Positions 7,701 through 16,553 of a stretch of DNA of 19,486 nucleotides are shown piece after piece (the first letter of the stretch is position 1; every line of letters begins with the position of its first letter). The position numbers were made by a program, and so were the translations under genes. The notes under the pieces are model-generated. The model made no database searches. It had not been told where the DNA came from and was given only the letters and a program-made list of their open reading frames with translations. This stretch comes from WHSW01 sp963769945 (GTDB taxonomy: Bacteria; Actinomycetota; Thermoleophilia; Solirubrobacterales; 70-9): contig CAVYOA010000011.1 of the NCBI GenBank assembly GCA_963769945.1, forward strand, positions 1 through 19,486. The letters run 5' to 3'.

Positions 7701-8239
7701 TCGGCGATGCCGTTCTCTTGAACCTCGAAGTAGACGTCGTCGGCACCGAAGATCTGCACGAGGTCGTCGAGGTGTGCCCGAGCGTCGGCGGGTCGCTCTT
7801 CGATCAGGCGCCGGCAGAACCGCGACTGCAGGCAGCCGGTCAGGGCGATGACACCGTCGGCGTGGCGCGCCAGCAGCTCGGCATCGATGTTGGCCTTGCC
7901 GCGGTTGAAGCCCTCGAGGTAGCCGGCCGAGGTGAGCTTGACGAGGTTGCGAAAGCCGGCGTCGTTGGCGGCCAGCAGCGTCAGGTGGTTGCGCTCGACG
8001 CGGCCCTCGGCGCGGCGGTCGTCGACGAAATAGGCCTCGAGGCCGAGTATCGGCTTGATCCCGTGCTTGCGGCAGGCCTTGAAATGCTCGACGGCTCCGT
8101 TCATCACGCCGTGGTCGGTGAGACCCAGCGCCGGCATCTCGAGTTGCGCCGCCCGCGCCGCCATCGCGTCGATCTTGCACGCCCCGTCGAGCAGCGAGTA
8201 CTCGCTGTGGACGTGCAGATGTGCGACGTTCCCGCTCAC
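4711..8239 (-). CDS. dnaE: DNA polymerase III alpha subunit (about eight frame breaks)
   Basis: This is the replicative DNA polymerase, about 1175 residues, a normal length. The GTG start at 8239 begins SGNVAHLHVHSEYSLLDG, the N-terminal PHP domain. PHP motifs HLHVH, LTDHGVMNG, LGLEAYFVDD and TADVHYLH keep the metal ligands. The palm follows with VGPGRGSAAGS and the catalytic Asp pair in MPDIDIDF (about 7040-7065). Next come the fingers and thumb blocks (DFLGLRNLDVIED, VFQLESEGM, YRPGAMRYIDDYA, YQEQLMEIS, YSFNKSHAACYA), a helix-hairpin-helix region, and an OB fold (VTVGGIVSEAKKVRTRRGG, then FAGLDDLEGQIELFV). The end is LLGPSALAA, TGA at 4711-4713. Frame changes occur near 7600, 7375, 6795, 6655, 6522, 5675, 5520 and 5440. 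All motifs are retained, so sequencing error is the best explanation. No ribosome site precedes the GTG. A CATGAT hexamer six bases upstream may mean a leaderless start. Confidence 0.95.
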
Positions 8240-8308
8240 CGTTCGATCATGGCAAGCGAGCCAGATGTCACCGGCAGGCGATTACCCAAACTGCGACGAT
8301 CATGCTCT

Positions 8309-8751
8309 ATGATCTGGCTGCTGCGACACGGTGACGCCGAGGACGTGGCCGACGACGATGCCGTCGCGGCCACTGACCGCAAAGGGCGAACGTCAGGCGC
8401 ATGCCGCGGGTGCGGCGCTGAAGAAGCTGGATTCGGGGATCGAAGCGTGTCTGACGAGCCCAAAGCTGAGAGCCGTGGACACGGCCAAACTGGCATGCGA
8501 ACGCGCTCGGCATCGAAGCCGGAGCTGAGCGAGGGCCTTGCGCGGCGGCGACTTCGACCCGGTCGAGCTCGCCGGTGACCTCGGCGAGGTGTCTGCTGGT
8601 CGGCCACGAACCCGACCTCTCGCGTGCGGTGCAGCTCGCAACCGGCGCTCGTGTCGAGATGAAGAAGGGTGGCCTCGCGGTGATCCACGGCAGCGTCCTG
8701 GTAGCGCTCATGCGCCCCGGTGCGTTGCGCCGAATCGCCGGGCTGGGCTAG
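8309..8751 (+). CDS. sixA: SixA-type phosphohistidine phosphatase (frame breaks near 8365, 8510 and possibly 8590)
   Basis: This is a small histidine-phosphatase-superfamily protein of about 147 residues that removes phosphate from phosphohistidine proteins. The N-terminal motif MIWLLRHGDAE carries the catalytic RHG. Then come SRPLTAKGERQAHAAG, a conserved SixA block, and LTSPKLRAVDTAKL with the phosphate-binding Ser and Arg. LLVGHEPDLSRAVQLATG carries the second catalytic His. The C-terminus is KKGGLAVIHG..ALMRPGALRRIAGLG, typical of the family. The ATG at 8309 lies 69 bp from the divergent dnaE start, and no strong ribosome site is visible. Its TAG overlaps the stop of the convergent coiled-coil gene. 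A partner histidine phosphocarrier is not evident in the window. Confidence 0.85.
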
Positions 8752-10255
8752 CTCGATCTATGCACCGCGCGCAGATAGCCGAGGGCTAGACGGGTGCGCT
8801 CGTCGCTCTCGCGCAGGCGTTCATCGGCGTCTCGCAGGCGCTCCAGCACGTCGTCGAGGCGGTCGCGCGCCTCGGCCGTGTTTGCCTGAAGCTCGAGCCG
8901 CCGCGTGAGCTGGTTGGCCGTCTCGGTGACTTCGCGAATCGCCGCCGCCGCCGCATTGTGAGCCTCCGTGCCTACGGTCGCTTCGACGATCCGCGCCGTC
9001 TCCGTGACACGCTCGGATCCAGCCGCGGCAGCGACGCGAATGTTCTCATCGATAGCGGTGAGCTCTTCCTCGATCGCCGCGATCTGAGTCGCCACGGCTT
9101 CGGCCTGCGTCGTCACAGAGCGCTCCGACTCGACGACCAGCGTGCGCAAGCGATCGACGTCGTCGGCGGCCTGTCGGCGCAGATCGTCTACCTCGGTTCG
9201 CAGCTCCCCGAGATCCTCGCTCGAAGCCGGTCGATGGCGCTTGTCGAGCTCCGCGACGATCTCGTCCCCGCGCTTGGCGATCCGGTTCTCGGCCGCCTCG
9301 ATGCGCGACTCGCGCTCCTCGCGGACCAGCTTCAGCTCCTGGCGACGCGCCTTGCGCGACAGCGTCTTCTCGGCGTGCGCTGTGATCTCACGCTCGACCT
9401 CGGCCGCGGCGGCTACCGCCGCGCTGCGCGCCTGGTCGCCGAGCTGTCTTCGAGATCCGCTCTGTGGCGGACTCGGTGACGGCCTCGGCCGTCGCCGTGA
9501 TCGAGGCCTCGCTGCGCTCGCGACTTACCACCAGCGATTGCCCGGCGAGCTCGAGCTCGGTCTCCAGTGACTGCAAGGCTGCCTGCGCACGCTGATCGAG
9601 CGAGCTCTCGACCGCGGTCTTGCGCAGCTCGAGCCCGTCGGCGAGCTCCTGTCTCGCACGCTCCAGTGACGTCGTAATTCGCGCATCCATGGCGGTGCTC
9701 GCGGCTTCGACGGCGGCGCGCAGCTCGCCGTCGAGTTGGCGGGCGTGCTCGCTCGCGGCTTGCTGGACTGCTGCCCCGAGCTCGAGCTTTGCCGCCTGAG
9801 TTGCTCCGCGACAGCGGCCGAGACCCCGGTCTGCATCTCGTCTCGTACTGCGCGAGATCCGGCCCGCGAGCTCGATCGAGATCGCGGAGTCGCGCTCCGA
9901 GGCCTGCTGGTCGAGCCCTTCGGCCAGCTGCTTTCTCACCTTCTTGACCCGGCGGGCGATCTCACCATGAATCTCGCTCCGCGCGTCCGCGACGACCGCC
10001 TTGCGGCGGCGCTTGTTCTCGCGCCGTTCGATCTCCACCCGCTCGGCGACCGTGTCCTCGACCTCCTCCAAGCGTGCCGCGATCACGGCCTCGAGGCGCG
10101 CAACCTCGCGATCGACCCGGTCTTGAGTGACCGGCCGCGCCTTCGAGGATCCGCTCTGAGAGCTGACCGAGCTCGTTGTCAAGGCGTGTGGCCTCGTCTG
10201 CGAGCTGGCGCAGAAGCTCGTTGCGAGCGCGCTCGGCGGCACCTGACTCGGTCAT
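8748..10255 (-). CDS. Long coiled-coil protein of unknown function (several frame breaks)
   Basis: The protein has about 500 residues and starts with ATG at 10255 (MTESGAAERARNELLRQLAD). Nearly the entire length is Glu/Arg/Ala-rich helix with heptad-like spacing, for example RVDREVARLEAVIAARLEE, EIHGEIARRVKKVRKQLAE, then a long Ala-rich middle and a C-terminal block (TRRLELQANTAEARDRLDDV). There is no signal peptide, membrane segment or catalytic motif. The frame changes near 10140, 9840, 9790 and 9450, and the helical character continues across each change. Apolipoprotein-like or tail-fibre-like repetitive helix domains look similar, so database matches would be weak guides. It is divergent from the O-antigen-ligase gene (103 bp between starts) and convergent with sixA. 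A cytoskeletal, scaffolding or DNA-organising role is possible but not shown. Confidence 0.6.
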
Positions 10256-10358
10256 CCCGAGTGGCCTTCGCGGCGCGCCTCGCTGATTCCGCTCGCTGCA
10301 ACGGTCGCTCCGCAGCGGCTGGAGTGAGGCGGAACGCGTTGTCTAACTTTGCCGAGCG

Positions 10359-12427
10359 ATGAGGACGTCAGCGAATCCAGCGGAGCAGGGACACCTTCGC
10401 CCGACCCGCAACCGGCGGCGCTCGTGCCTCGTCGCAGTGCTCGGGATGGTCTTCGGCTGGTGGGCGTGGCAGGAGGGCGCGTACTTCGGCGTGGTCCTGG
10501 TGCCGGCGACGGTCGTGCTCTGCGTCATGACTGCGCTGGTCGCCGTCCTGGCGCCCGCAGCGGCTCGACTTTCGGCGAATCGCGCGGCGGCGATCGCACT
10601 TGCCTCGCTCGCGGGCTCGCAGTTTGGACTCTTCTCTCGGCGATCTGGAGCCCGACGCCCGACATCGCCGTTGCCGACACCCAGCGGATCTTCATCTACG
10701 CGCTGATCTTCGGGCTCGGCCTCTGGGCGAGCAGTCTGCTTGGGCCCCGGACCGAGCTCTCGCTGGTCGAGCCGTCGTCGCCGCGGCGGGATTTGCCGGA
10801 ATCGTCACCGTCGTCGCCCTGCTCACCAGCGACAGCCCCGACAGCGGTGCTCGAGATCGATGGCACGCTCGACTTCCCTCTCGGCTATCGCAACGCCAAC
10901 GCCGCCTTCTTTGCGATCACGCTCTTCCCCGCCCTCGGCCTAGCCGCGAAACGCGACCTTGGACCCGCTCCTCCGCATGGCCTCACTCGGGATCGCGACC
11001 CTCAACATCAGCTTGCTCCTGCTCTGCCAGAGCCGCGGCTCGGTCCCGGCGATCGCGCTCGCTGTGCTCGTGTACCTGCTGTTCGCTCCGTTGCGGTTGC
11101 GCGCGCTGGTCGTGGCTCATCTGGCGATTCTGCCCGCGATCGGGGTCGTGCCGGCGCTAGACCGATCTCTATACGACGGTTACCGACGAAGGGCCTGCGG
11201 CAGGCGCTCGACGCGACACGCGTCGCCGGTGTCTCAGCGAGCGCTCTGCGCGGCGGTTGCGGTCGTGTTGGCCGCGCTCGCGATTGGCGTCGAAACCCGC
11301 CTCCCCGATCGCGGCGCGAACGCCGCGCGAAGCAACCGGGCGGTCGCGCGGCGCTTGGCAGCGGTGCTCGCGGCCGGGGCGGTCGCCTTCGTCGTCGCCA
11401 CCGGCAATCCGGTCGACTGGTTGAACGAGCGCATCGATGAGGTTCGAGCCGGAGGCGGCGAGCCCGCCAACGAGGGCAACACCAGATTCACCGTCGACGC
11501 CGGCTCGAACCGCTACGACCTCTGGCGCGTGGCGCTCGACGATGCCGCTGAGGATCCCCTGCTGGGCGACGGCGCCGGCGGCTTTCAGTACACGTATCTG
11601 CAGAAGCGAGACGTGGCCCGCCAAGACGCCCTCGATGCGCACAGCATCGAGCTCGAGACCCTGGCCGAGTTGGGCATTCCCGGCCTCGTCCTGCTGCTGA
11701 GCGCGATCGCGCGCTGCCGCCTGCGGCGTCATACGCGCACGCAAGCTCGAGCCGGCGACGGCCGGCCTCGGCGCGATCGCGCTGGCCAGCTGCGACCTAC
11801 TGGCTGGTGCACTCTTCGATCGACTGGTTTTGGGGGTATCCGGCGGTGACGGCGCCCGCAATCTTGTTGCTGGGCGCCGCCAGCGCTCCGGGGCTGTTCG
11901 CGGCTCGAGGCCAACCTCAAGGGAGGCCGTCGAGCCGTCGCTGCTCGCGAGCCTCTTGCTGCTTGCGATCAGCGCCGTGCCGCCGTTCTTGAGCGAGCGC
12001 TACGTCAACGATGCTTATGAGAGTTGGTCGGTAGACCTCGATCGCGCCTACGCCGATCTCGATCTGGCCGCCGACCTCAACCGTCTCAGCGATGCCCCGC
12101 TTCTTGCCGAGGGCGCGATCGCGAGAGCCGAGCGACGACCCGAGCGGGCGCTCGATGCCTTTCGCGAGGCCGCCGAGGTTCGTCCCGAGGAATGGGCCGC
12201 TCACTATCTGGTCGCCGAGCTCGAGGCACATCGCAATCCGGAGCCTGCGCCGCGAAGAGATGCTGATTGCGCTCGAACTCAACCCGCTCGACCGAAAGCG
12301 CGAAAGCTGGCGAGGAGAGCTCGGCCTCGACCCGGAGACCCGACAGCGCCTGCGCAGTCACCTTGACCGGCTGCGGGACCTCAGCCGGCTTCTCGCCGAT
12401 GAGGAAACGCTCGTCCGGGGCGCGTAG
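10359..12427 (+). CDS. O-antigen ligase/polymerase family membrane protein with C-terminal helical domain (frame-broken)
   Basis: This is a multi-pass membrane protein of the Wzy/WaaL (O-antigen ligase-like) family, expected to polymerise or transfer lipid-linked glycans outside the membrane. The ATG at 10359 is followed by a basic tail and hydrophobic segments (VVLVPATVVLCVMTALVAVL, LLSAIWSPTPDIAVADTQRI). Family landmarks are LDFPLGYRNANAAFFAITLFPAL, SRGSVPAIALAVLVYLL, the large extracytoplasmic loop (TVDAGSNRYDLWRVALDD, then LLGDGAGGFQ) and the motif AHSIELETLAELGIPGLVLLL. The C-terminal about 150 residues, after a last hydrophobic segment, look like a TPR-type helical tail (ERRPERALDAFREAAEVRPEEWAAHYLVAELEA). 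Breaks lie near 10610, 10740, 10800, 10855, 10945, 11170, 11230, 11715 and 12250. It is about 690 residues long. It faces a polyprenyl-phosphate sugar transferase, which supports a surface polysaccharide role. Confidence 0.8.
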
Positions 12428-13870
12428 GGCGCGATGCGCATCGCGGAACACCTCGACGCTGGTTTCGGCGAGGATCAGCGTGTCGGAGAGGACCGAGCGG
12501 CGCTTGATGTAGAAGAGATCGTGACAGAGCTTCCACGCCGTGCCGAGGTCAGACCCGGCGTAGCCGCAGCGCAAGGCGGCCCAGCCGGCTATCCCGGGCT
12601 TGATCAGCTGACGGCGGGTGTAGTGAGGAAAGCGGCGCTCGAGCTGGGTAACGATCTCCGGGCGCTCGGGCCGCGGGCCGACCAAGGTCATGTCACCGCG
12701 AAAGACGTTGAGCAGCTGCGGGATCTCGTCGAGATGGGAGCGTCGCAGGAGCCGGCCGATGCGCGGTGATCCGCTCGTCGCGAACGAGCGACCACTGGGG
12801 GCCGTCGCTCTCGGCGTCGACACGCATCGTGCGCAGCTTGATGATGTCGAACTCGCCGCCGTGCTCTCCGAGGCGGCGCTGTTTGTAGAACACGGGACCG
12901 CCGTCGACGAGCTTGATCGCGAGTGCGGCGATCGCCAGGATCGGGAGAAACAGAACAGCGATCACTGGAGCCGACCACGAGGTCGAAGACGCGCTTGGAG
13001 GTCGGCCCCGCGGCGCGAAAGCGCGGGTGCATGATGTAGCGGTACCAGGCGGCGTCGATCGTGCCCACGGGAACGTGGCCGAACGCGTCCTCGTAGAGCT
13101 GGTTGGCGGCGATCAGGCGAACCGGGAGGTCGAGGCACTGGTCGGCGACGGCAGCGAACACGTCTTCGATGCGACCTTCGAGCTCGTTCGGGGTCGGCGC
13201 CACGACGAGCATCTCGATCCGCTCGGACAAGACGGCGTGGCGCACGTCCTCCGTCGTCCCGAGCCAGCGCAGACCGCGATACTCGCCGGATCCCCCGGCG
13301 CTGATCCAGCCGGTGACGTTGTAGGTCTTGATTCGAGCCGCCTGGAGCTCAGCGACGAAGTCGGCGGCGAACTCGCGCGAGCCGATTACCGCAACTCGAG
13401 CCTGGAGCCCGTCCTCGAGATACCCTCGGATCCAGGCTCCGAGGGCCATCACGAGCCAGGCGGCTGCGACCGCGGCTTCGCAGGCTCGCCAGCGAGTACG
13501 ACTGGCCCGCGGCCACGGCGACGAGCCAGCCCGCGCCGACGCCGAGCAGCGGCGTCGCGATGCCGAGGATGACGCGACTCGCGGGCATCAGGTGGAGCGG
13601 CAACTGCGAGCGCTGGATCGTCGAGGTGGCGACGTAGACCGACGCGAACAGAACCAGGGCCTGACCGACATCGCCGATGTGCAGGTACGCGATCAGGCCG
13701 GCGGCCAGCGAAGGGGCGAGTCGCAAGGTCGTCAGGTCGATCATGCGCTGCGCCTCCAGCGCCCTCAGGCCGCGGCGCTGCGGGCGCCCGTTGGAGACGG
13801 TGTTCTCTGCCGCGCTGACGGCAGCCTCCATCGCGACTCCGGCGCTCAGGTTGTGCTCTTGGCCCGACAA
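12380..13870 (-). CDS. Polyprenyl-phosphate sugar phosphotransferase (WbaP/WcaJ type), frame-broken
   Basis: This integral membrane enzyme loads the first sugar-phosphate onto undecaprenyl phosphate to begin polysaccharide synthesis. The N-terminal half has several membrane segments (SLAAGLIAYLHIGDVGQALV, ILGIATPLLGVGAGWLVAVA), then a nucleotide-binding-like domain (ARVAVIGSREFAADFVAEL). A further membrane helix (MIAVLFLPILAIAALAIKLVD) leads into the catalytic domain: GPVFYKQRRLGEHGGEFDI, KLRTMRVDAE, RSHLDEIPQLLNVFRGDMTL, VGPRPERPEIV and KPGIAGWAAL. The TTG start at 13870 has GGGTGG upstream. An ATG about 36 bases further in, with GGAG upstream, is an alternative. Frame changes lie near 13490, 12965 and 12785. 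The end is uncertain: after FLIGE one more slip would give TGA near 12380, overlapping the ligase 3' end. It is about 495 residues, usual for the family. Confidence 0.85.
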
Positions 13871-13923
13871 TCCGATCCACCCTTACTGGTCATCAAGAAG
13901 CGGTAGCCCCCCACAGTCCATCG

Positions 13924-13953
13924 GTTCTACGCCGGAATACCTGCAGCCGTCAA
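13924..13953 (-). promoter_or_regulatory. Candidate promoter of the sugar transferase gene
   Basis: On the minus strand TTGACG (13953-13948), an 18-base spacer and TAGAAC (13929-13924) resemble a housekeeping sigma promoter. The TTG start at 13870 is 54 bp downstream of the -10 box. The region is less GC-rich than the flanking genes. The assignment rests only on the match and the position. Confidence 0.35.
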
Positions 13954-14021
13954 CGGTACCGGGTCCGAAATACCAGGAAGATTCGCCCGCATTACTGCAA
14001 AGCGGCTACCGTACTTTCGGG

Positions 14022-14052
14022 TTGACCGCGGACGGAAACCCTGCCGTAGCAT
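14022..14052 (+). promoter_or_regulatory. Candidate promoter of the HTH-GAF gene
   Basis: TTGACC (14022-14027) and TAGCAT (14047-14052) are separated by 19 bases, which is long for a housekeeping promoter. If it is used, transcription would begin near 14059, only about five bases before the proposed TTG start. With the opposing promoter at 13924-13953, this makes the 193-bp region a divergent control region. The match is weak. Confidence 0.25.
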
Positions 14053-14063
14053 CAGCGCAGCCC

Positions 14064-14855
14064 TTGGACACCCCGGAGAAGATCAGTTCCGCCCCGCCTG
14101 GCGCCGTAGGCGGCCGCGACGCCGGGTACCCCTGACCAAGCGCGAGCGCCAGATTCTCGGACATCTCGCCGAGGGCATGAGCGGGGCCCAGATCGCCGCC
14201 AAGTTGGTGCTCTCGCCTGAGACCGTGCGCACCCACATTCGCAACGCGATGGTAAAACTCGGCGCGTCGACTCGCTCGCAGGCCGTGGCGCTTGCCCTCC
14301 AAAGCCGGGAGATAGGCCGTGACACCGCCGAGAGCCTCGAGCCGCCAGCGCAGAGCGCCGGCCGCTGCGCCGCCCGGCGGCGAGTTCGCCGGCAGGCGCT
14401 GGCGCAGATGCTCTCGGGCCTCGTTTCGCTCTATGACGTCGATGGCGGCGCCATCTATCTCGCCGACGAGGACGGCCTCTCGCTGCGCCGCATCACCGAG
14501 CCGGGGGCCGAAGACGTCGCCGGCGTTCCCGGCCGCTTTCTCGCTCGGCGAAGGGGCGCTCGGACGGGCAGCCCTCGAGCGTCGGGCTCAGCTCATGGGC
14601 GGCGCGGACGACAACAACGCGACCAGCGGGGCGCTGATCGCGGCGCCGATGATCGGCGCCGGCCGCCTGCTCGGCGTGATCGCTCTCGCCGCGCGAGTCA
14701 GTCGGCCGATCGGGCGCAGCGAGCTGCTCTTGCTGCAGGCCCTTGCCAATCGCATCGCTGAGGTGATTCTGGCCGGCGGAGAGATCGAGAACCGGCTCGA
14801 CCGCGCGATGGAGAGCTTCCGCGCCTCTTGGTCGGCGGCGACACGCGTCGGCTGA
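14064..14855 (+). CDS. LuxR-type HTH plus GAF-like domain regulator (two frame breaks)
   Basis: This is a soluble transcription regulator of about 263 residues with its DNA-binding domain at the N-terminus. The LuxR/FixJ-type HTH is clear: LTKRERQILGHLAEGMSGAQ, then IAAKLVLSPETVRTHIRNAM and VKLGASTRSQAVALAL. After a Pro/Arg-rich linker comes a GAF-like sensor domain (LVSLYDVDGGAIYLADEDGL, then SLGEGALGRAALERRAQL, then ALIAAPMIGAGRLLGVIAL and ELLLLQALANRIAEVI). In the HTH frame no start codon lies just upstream. A slip in the C-run at 14129-14132 would join it to LDTPEKISSAPPGAVGGRDA, starting with TTG at 14064. Another break lies near 14545. HTH-first order is the reverse of most GAF-LuxR proteins. 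It is convergent with the STAS gene, whose stop is 30 bp away. The ligand is unknown. Confidence 0.75.
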
Positions 14856-14884
14856 TCAAGCGCGCCGCGCAGGCCTGTACGAGG

Positions 14885-15253
14885 TCAGATTCCGGACTCC
14901 GCCAGCGCCTTGAAGGATTCCTCGCGGTCTTGGTCCATCGGCGCGACCGTCTCCATCGCGCAGAGCTCGAGCACGCGTTTCGTCGGCGCGCCCGTCGGGG
15001 ACCACGAGCCTGATCGCCTGGCGGCGGGCGGCGAGGCGCCGGCCGAGGTCGAAGAGCAGGTGGATTCCCGAGCTGTCGAGATAGCGCACCTGCGAGAGGT
15101 CGAGAACGAGGGCGCTCGCGGTGCTCGGCAAACGCTCGGACAGCGCGAGCCGGAGGTCGGCCGCGTTGGAACCGTCGATCTCGCCTTCGACGGCTGCCAC
15201 GCAGCACACCATCGTGGTGCTCGAACTCGAAGCCTGGCGATGCGGTCCCTCAC
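14885..15253 (-). CDS. STAS-domain anti-sigma-factor antagonist (frame-broken)
   Basis: This small protein of the SpoIIAA/RsbV type has about 123 residues. In its unphosphorylated state it binds an anti-sigma kinase and frees a sigma factor. The core reads VAAVEGEIDGSNAADLRLAL, then ALVLDLSQVRYLDSSGIHLL, with the phosphorylatable Ser in DSSG. Then come FDLGRRLAARRQAIRLVVPD and the C-terminal helix (VLELCAMETVAPMDQDREES). Slips near 15225, 15200 and 14992 divide it. The GTG start at 15253 is chosen because it overlaps the stop of the upstream phosphatase gene as GTGA. The N-terminus MRDRIA, then FEFEHHDGV, also reads naturally from there. The upstream phosphatase would be expected to dephosphorylate it and the fused kinase domain to phosphorylate it. 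Confidence 0.85.
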   Translation of the reverse strand: MRDRIARLRVRAPRWCAAWQPSKARSTVPTRPTSGSRCPSVCRAPRAPSFSTSRRCAISTARESTCSSTSAGASPPAARRSGSWSPTGAPTKRVLELCAMETVAPMDQDREESFKALAESGI

Positions 15254-16463
15254 GCCGGCACCTGACTGAACGCCGCGAGATTGCGGCGCATCCGCACGGT
15301 GGTTCCCGCCGTGGCCCGATCGATGTCGACCTCGTCCATCAACTCCTCGATCAACCCCAGGCCCCGGCCCTGCGAGCCCGAGCGCGGTGCCCGCCAGCTG
15401 CCGAAGTCGCGAACCCGCACCTCGACGCCGGTGTCGTTGCGCCGCGCCTCGACCAGGTAGGAGGCCTCGCCCGGCGGGTAGGCGTGGGCGATGGCGTTGG
15501 CGCTTGCTTCGCCGCAGGCGACCAGCGCCTCGTACGCTTCCGCGTCGCTGGCGCCGACCGCGCGCAGCCAACGCCCCAGTGCCCGGCGCATCTGCGCCAG
15601 CGATTCGGGTTCGGCGCGCAGCGTGATCTCCATCCGCTCCAGGATCACCGGCTCGAGGCGAACCGCCAACAGGGCGACGTCGTCGCGCGGCGCCGCGTCG
15701 CGAAAGCGCGCCTGCAGCAACGCCCCGCAGAGCTCGTCCGGGACGGCCGAGACACCGGCGGCGAACGCGCGCAGCCACTCCAGCCCCTCATCGAGCGAAG
15801 CGTCGGGACGCTCAACCAGTCCATCGGTGTACAGAAGCACGGTCGAGCCCGCAACCAGCGGGACCGTCGACTCCTCGTAGTTGGGAAACGGGACGACCCC
15901 GAGCGGGCTGCCGGCCGGGCCCTCGGCGAAGTGGGCCTCTCCGGTGGGGCCGATGACCAGGACCGGAGGGTGCGCAGCCGTGGCGAGACGAAGCCGCCCT
16001 TCCTCCGGGTCGATGACGCCGTACAGCAGCGTCGCCATCGGTCCGCCGGCGATCTCACGGGCGAACCCGTTCATGCGCTCGAGCACGAGCGAGGGTCGAA
16101 GGCCGTCGAGCGCATAGGCCCGAAGCGCGTTTTGCAGACGGGCCATGCGGGCGGCCGCATCGAGACCGTGCCCGACGACGTCGCCGATCGCGATTCCGGC
16201 CTGGCCGTCGCGAAGCGCGATCACGTCGTACCAGTCACCTCCGACCTGGGCGTCGGCGCTGCCGGCCACGTAGCGTGCGGACACGCGACAGGCCGGCGCA
16301 GCTCGGGCAGGCGCTCGGGAAGCAGGCTGCGCTGGAGCGTCTCGGCGACCGCGGCAACGTGCTCGACCTCCTCCGCCGCGCGGCGAAGCCCGTCGAGGGT
16401 GGCACCGATGATCGCATCGCCGCCTGGGCGAACGTCATCGTCTGCTCTGTCATCGCCAGACAA
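15250..16463 (-). CDS. SpoIIE/PP2C phosphatase fused to HATPase anti-sigma kinase domain
   Basis: This protein of about 404 residues carries both switch activities of a partner-switching system. Residues about 20-60 are helical (TLDGLRRAAEEVEHVAAVAE, TLQRSLLPERLPEL), the linker typical of RsbU-type proteins. The phosphatase domain has the metal-binding Asp residues in VGGDWYDVIAL and AIGDVVGHGLDAAA. It also has LYGVIDPEEGRLRLATAAHP, VLLYTDGLVERPD and the final APRDDVALLAVRL. It is followed by an RsbW-type ATPase domain: VACGEASANAIAHAYP (N box) and RDFGSWRAP..GRGLGLIEEL (G boxes). One frame break lies near 16280. The start is TTG 16463 or ATG 16453; no ribosome site decides between them. A TACACT -10-like box at 16473-16478 would give a near-leaderless mRNA. 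The stop overlaps the STAS start. Confidence 0.88.
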
Positions 16464-16472
16464 GTCCCTGCG

Positions 16473-16521
16473 AGTGTAATCACGCCCGCAGGCGCCATCG
16501 CCGGTAGGGCGCCCGCAGGCG
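16473..16521 (-). promoter_or_regulatory. Possible promoter with two 12-bp repeats upstream of the SpoIIE gene
   Basis: CGCCCGCAGGCG occurs exactly at 16483-16494 and 16510-16521, 27 bp apart, and each copy has complementary ends (CGCC, GGCG). On the minus strand a TACACT hexamer (16478-16473) lies just downstream of the first copy, so that copy would sit in the -35/-10 spacer. A repressor site is possible. No clear -35 box is seen. Confidence 0.35.
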
Positions 16522-16553
16522 AAGCCGAAGACATGGCTGCGGTATTTTCTCGA

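Noticed and set aside
4711..8239. Programmed frameshifting in dnaE
   Set aside because: About eight changes of both signs and no slippery-site plus structure pattern; similar breaks occur in unrelated genes, so sequencing error is simpler.
12086..12380. Minus-strand extension of the sugar transferase through the ligase 3' end
   Set aside because: After FLIGE the translated sequence loses family character and lies antisense to clear ligase coding sequence, so it is read-through after a slip.
14856..15013. Extension of the HTH-GAF protein into the STAS gene
   Set aside because: The continued frame (VGGDTRRLIKRAAQ) would run antisense to the conserved STAS C-terminus; the TGA at 14853-14855 is a reasonable end.
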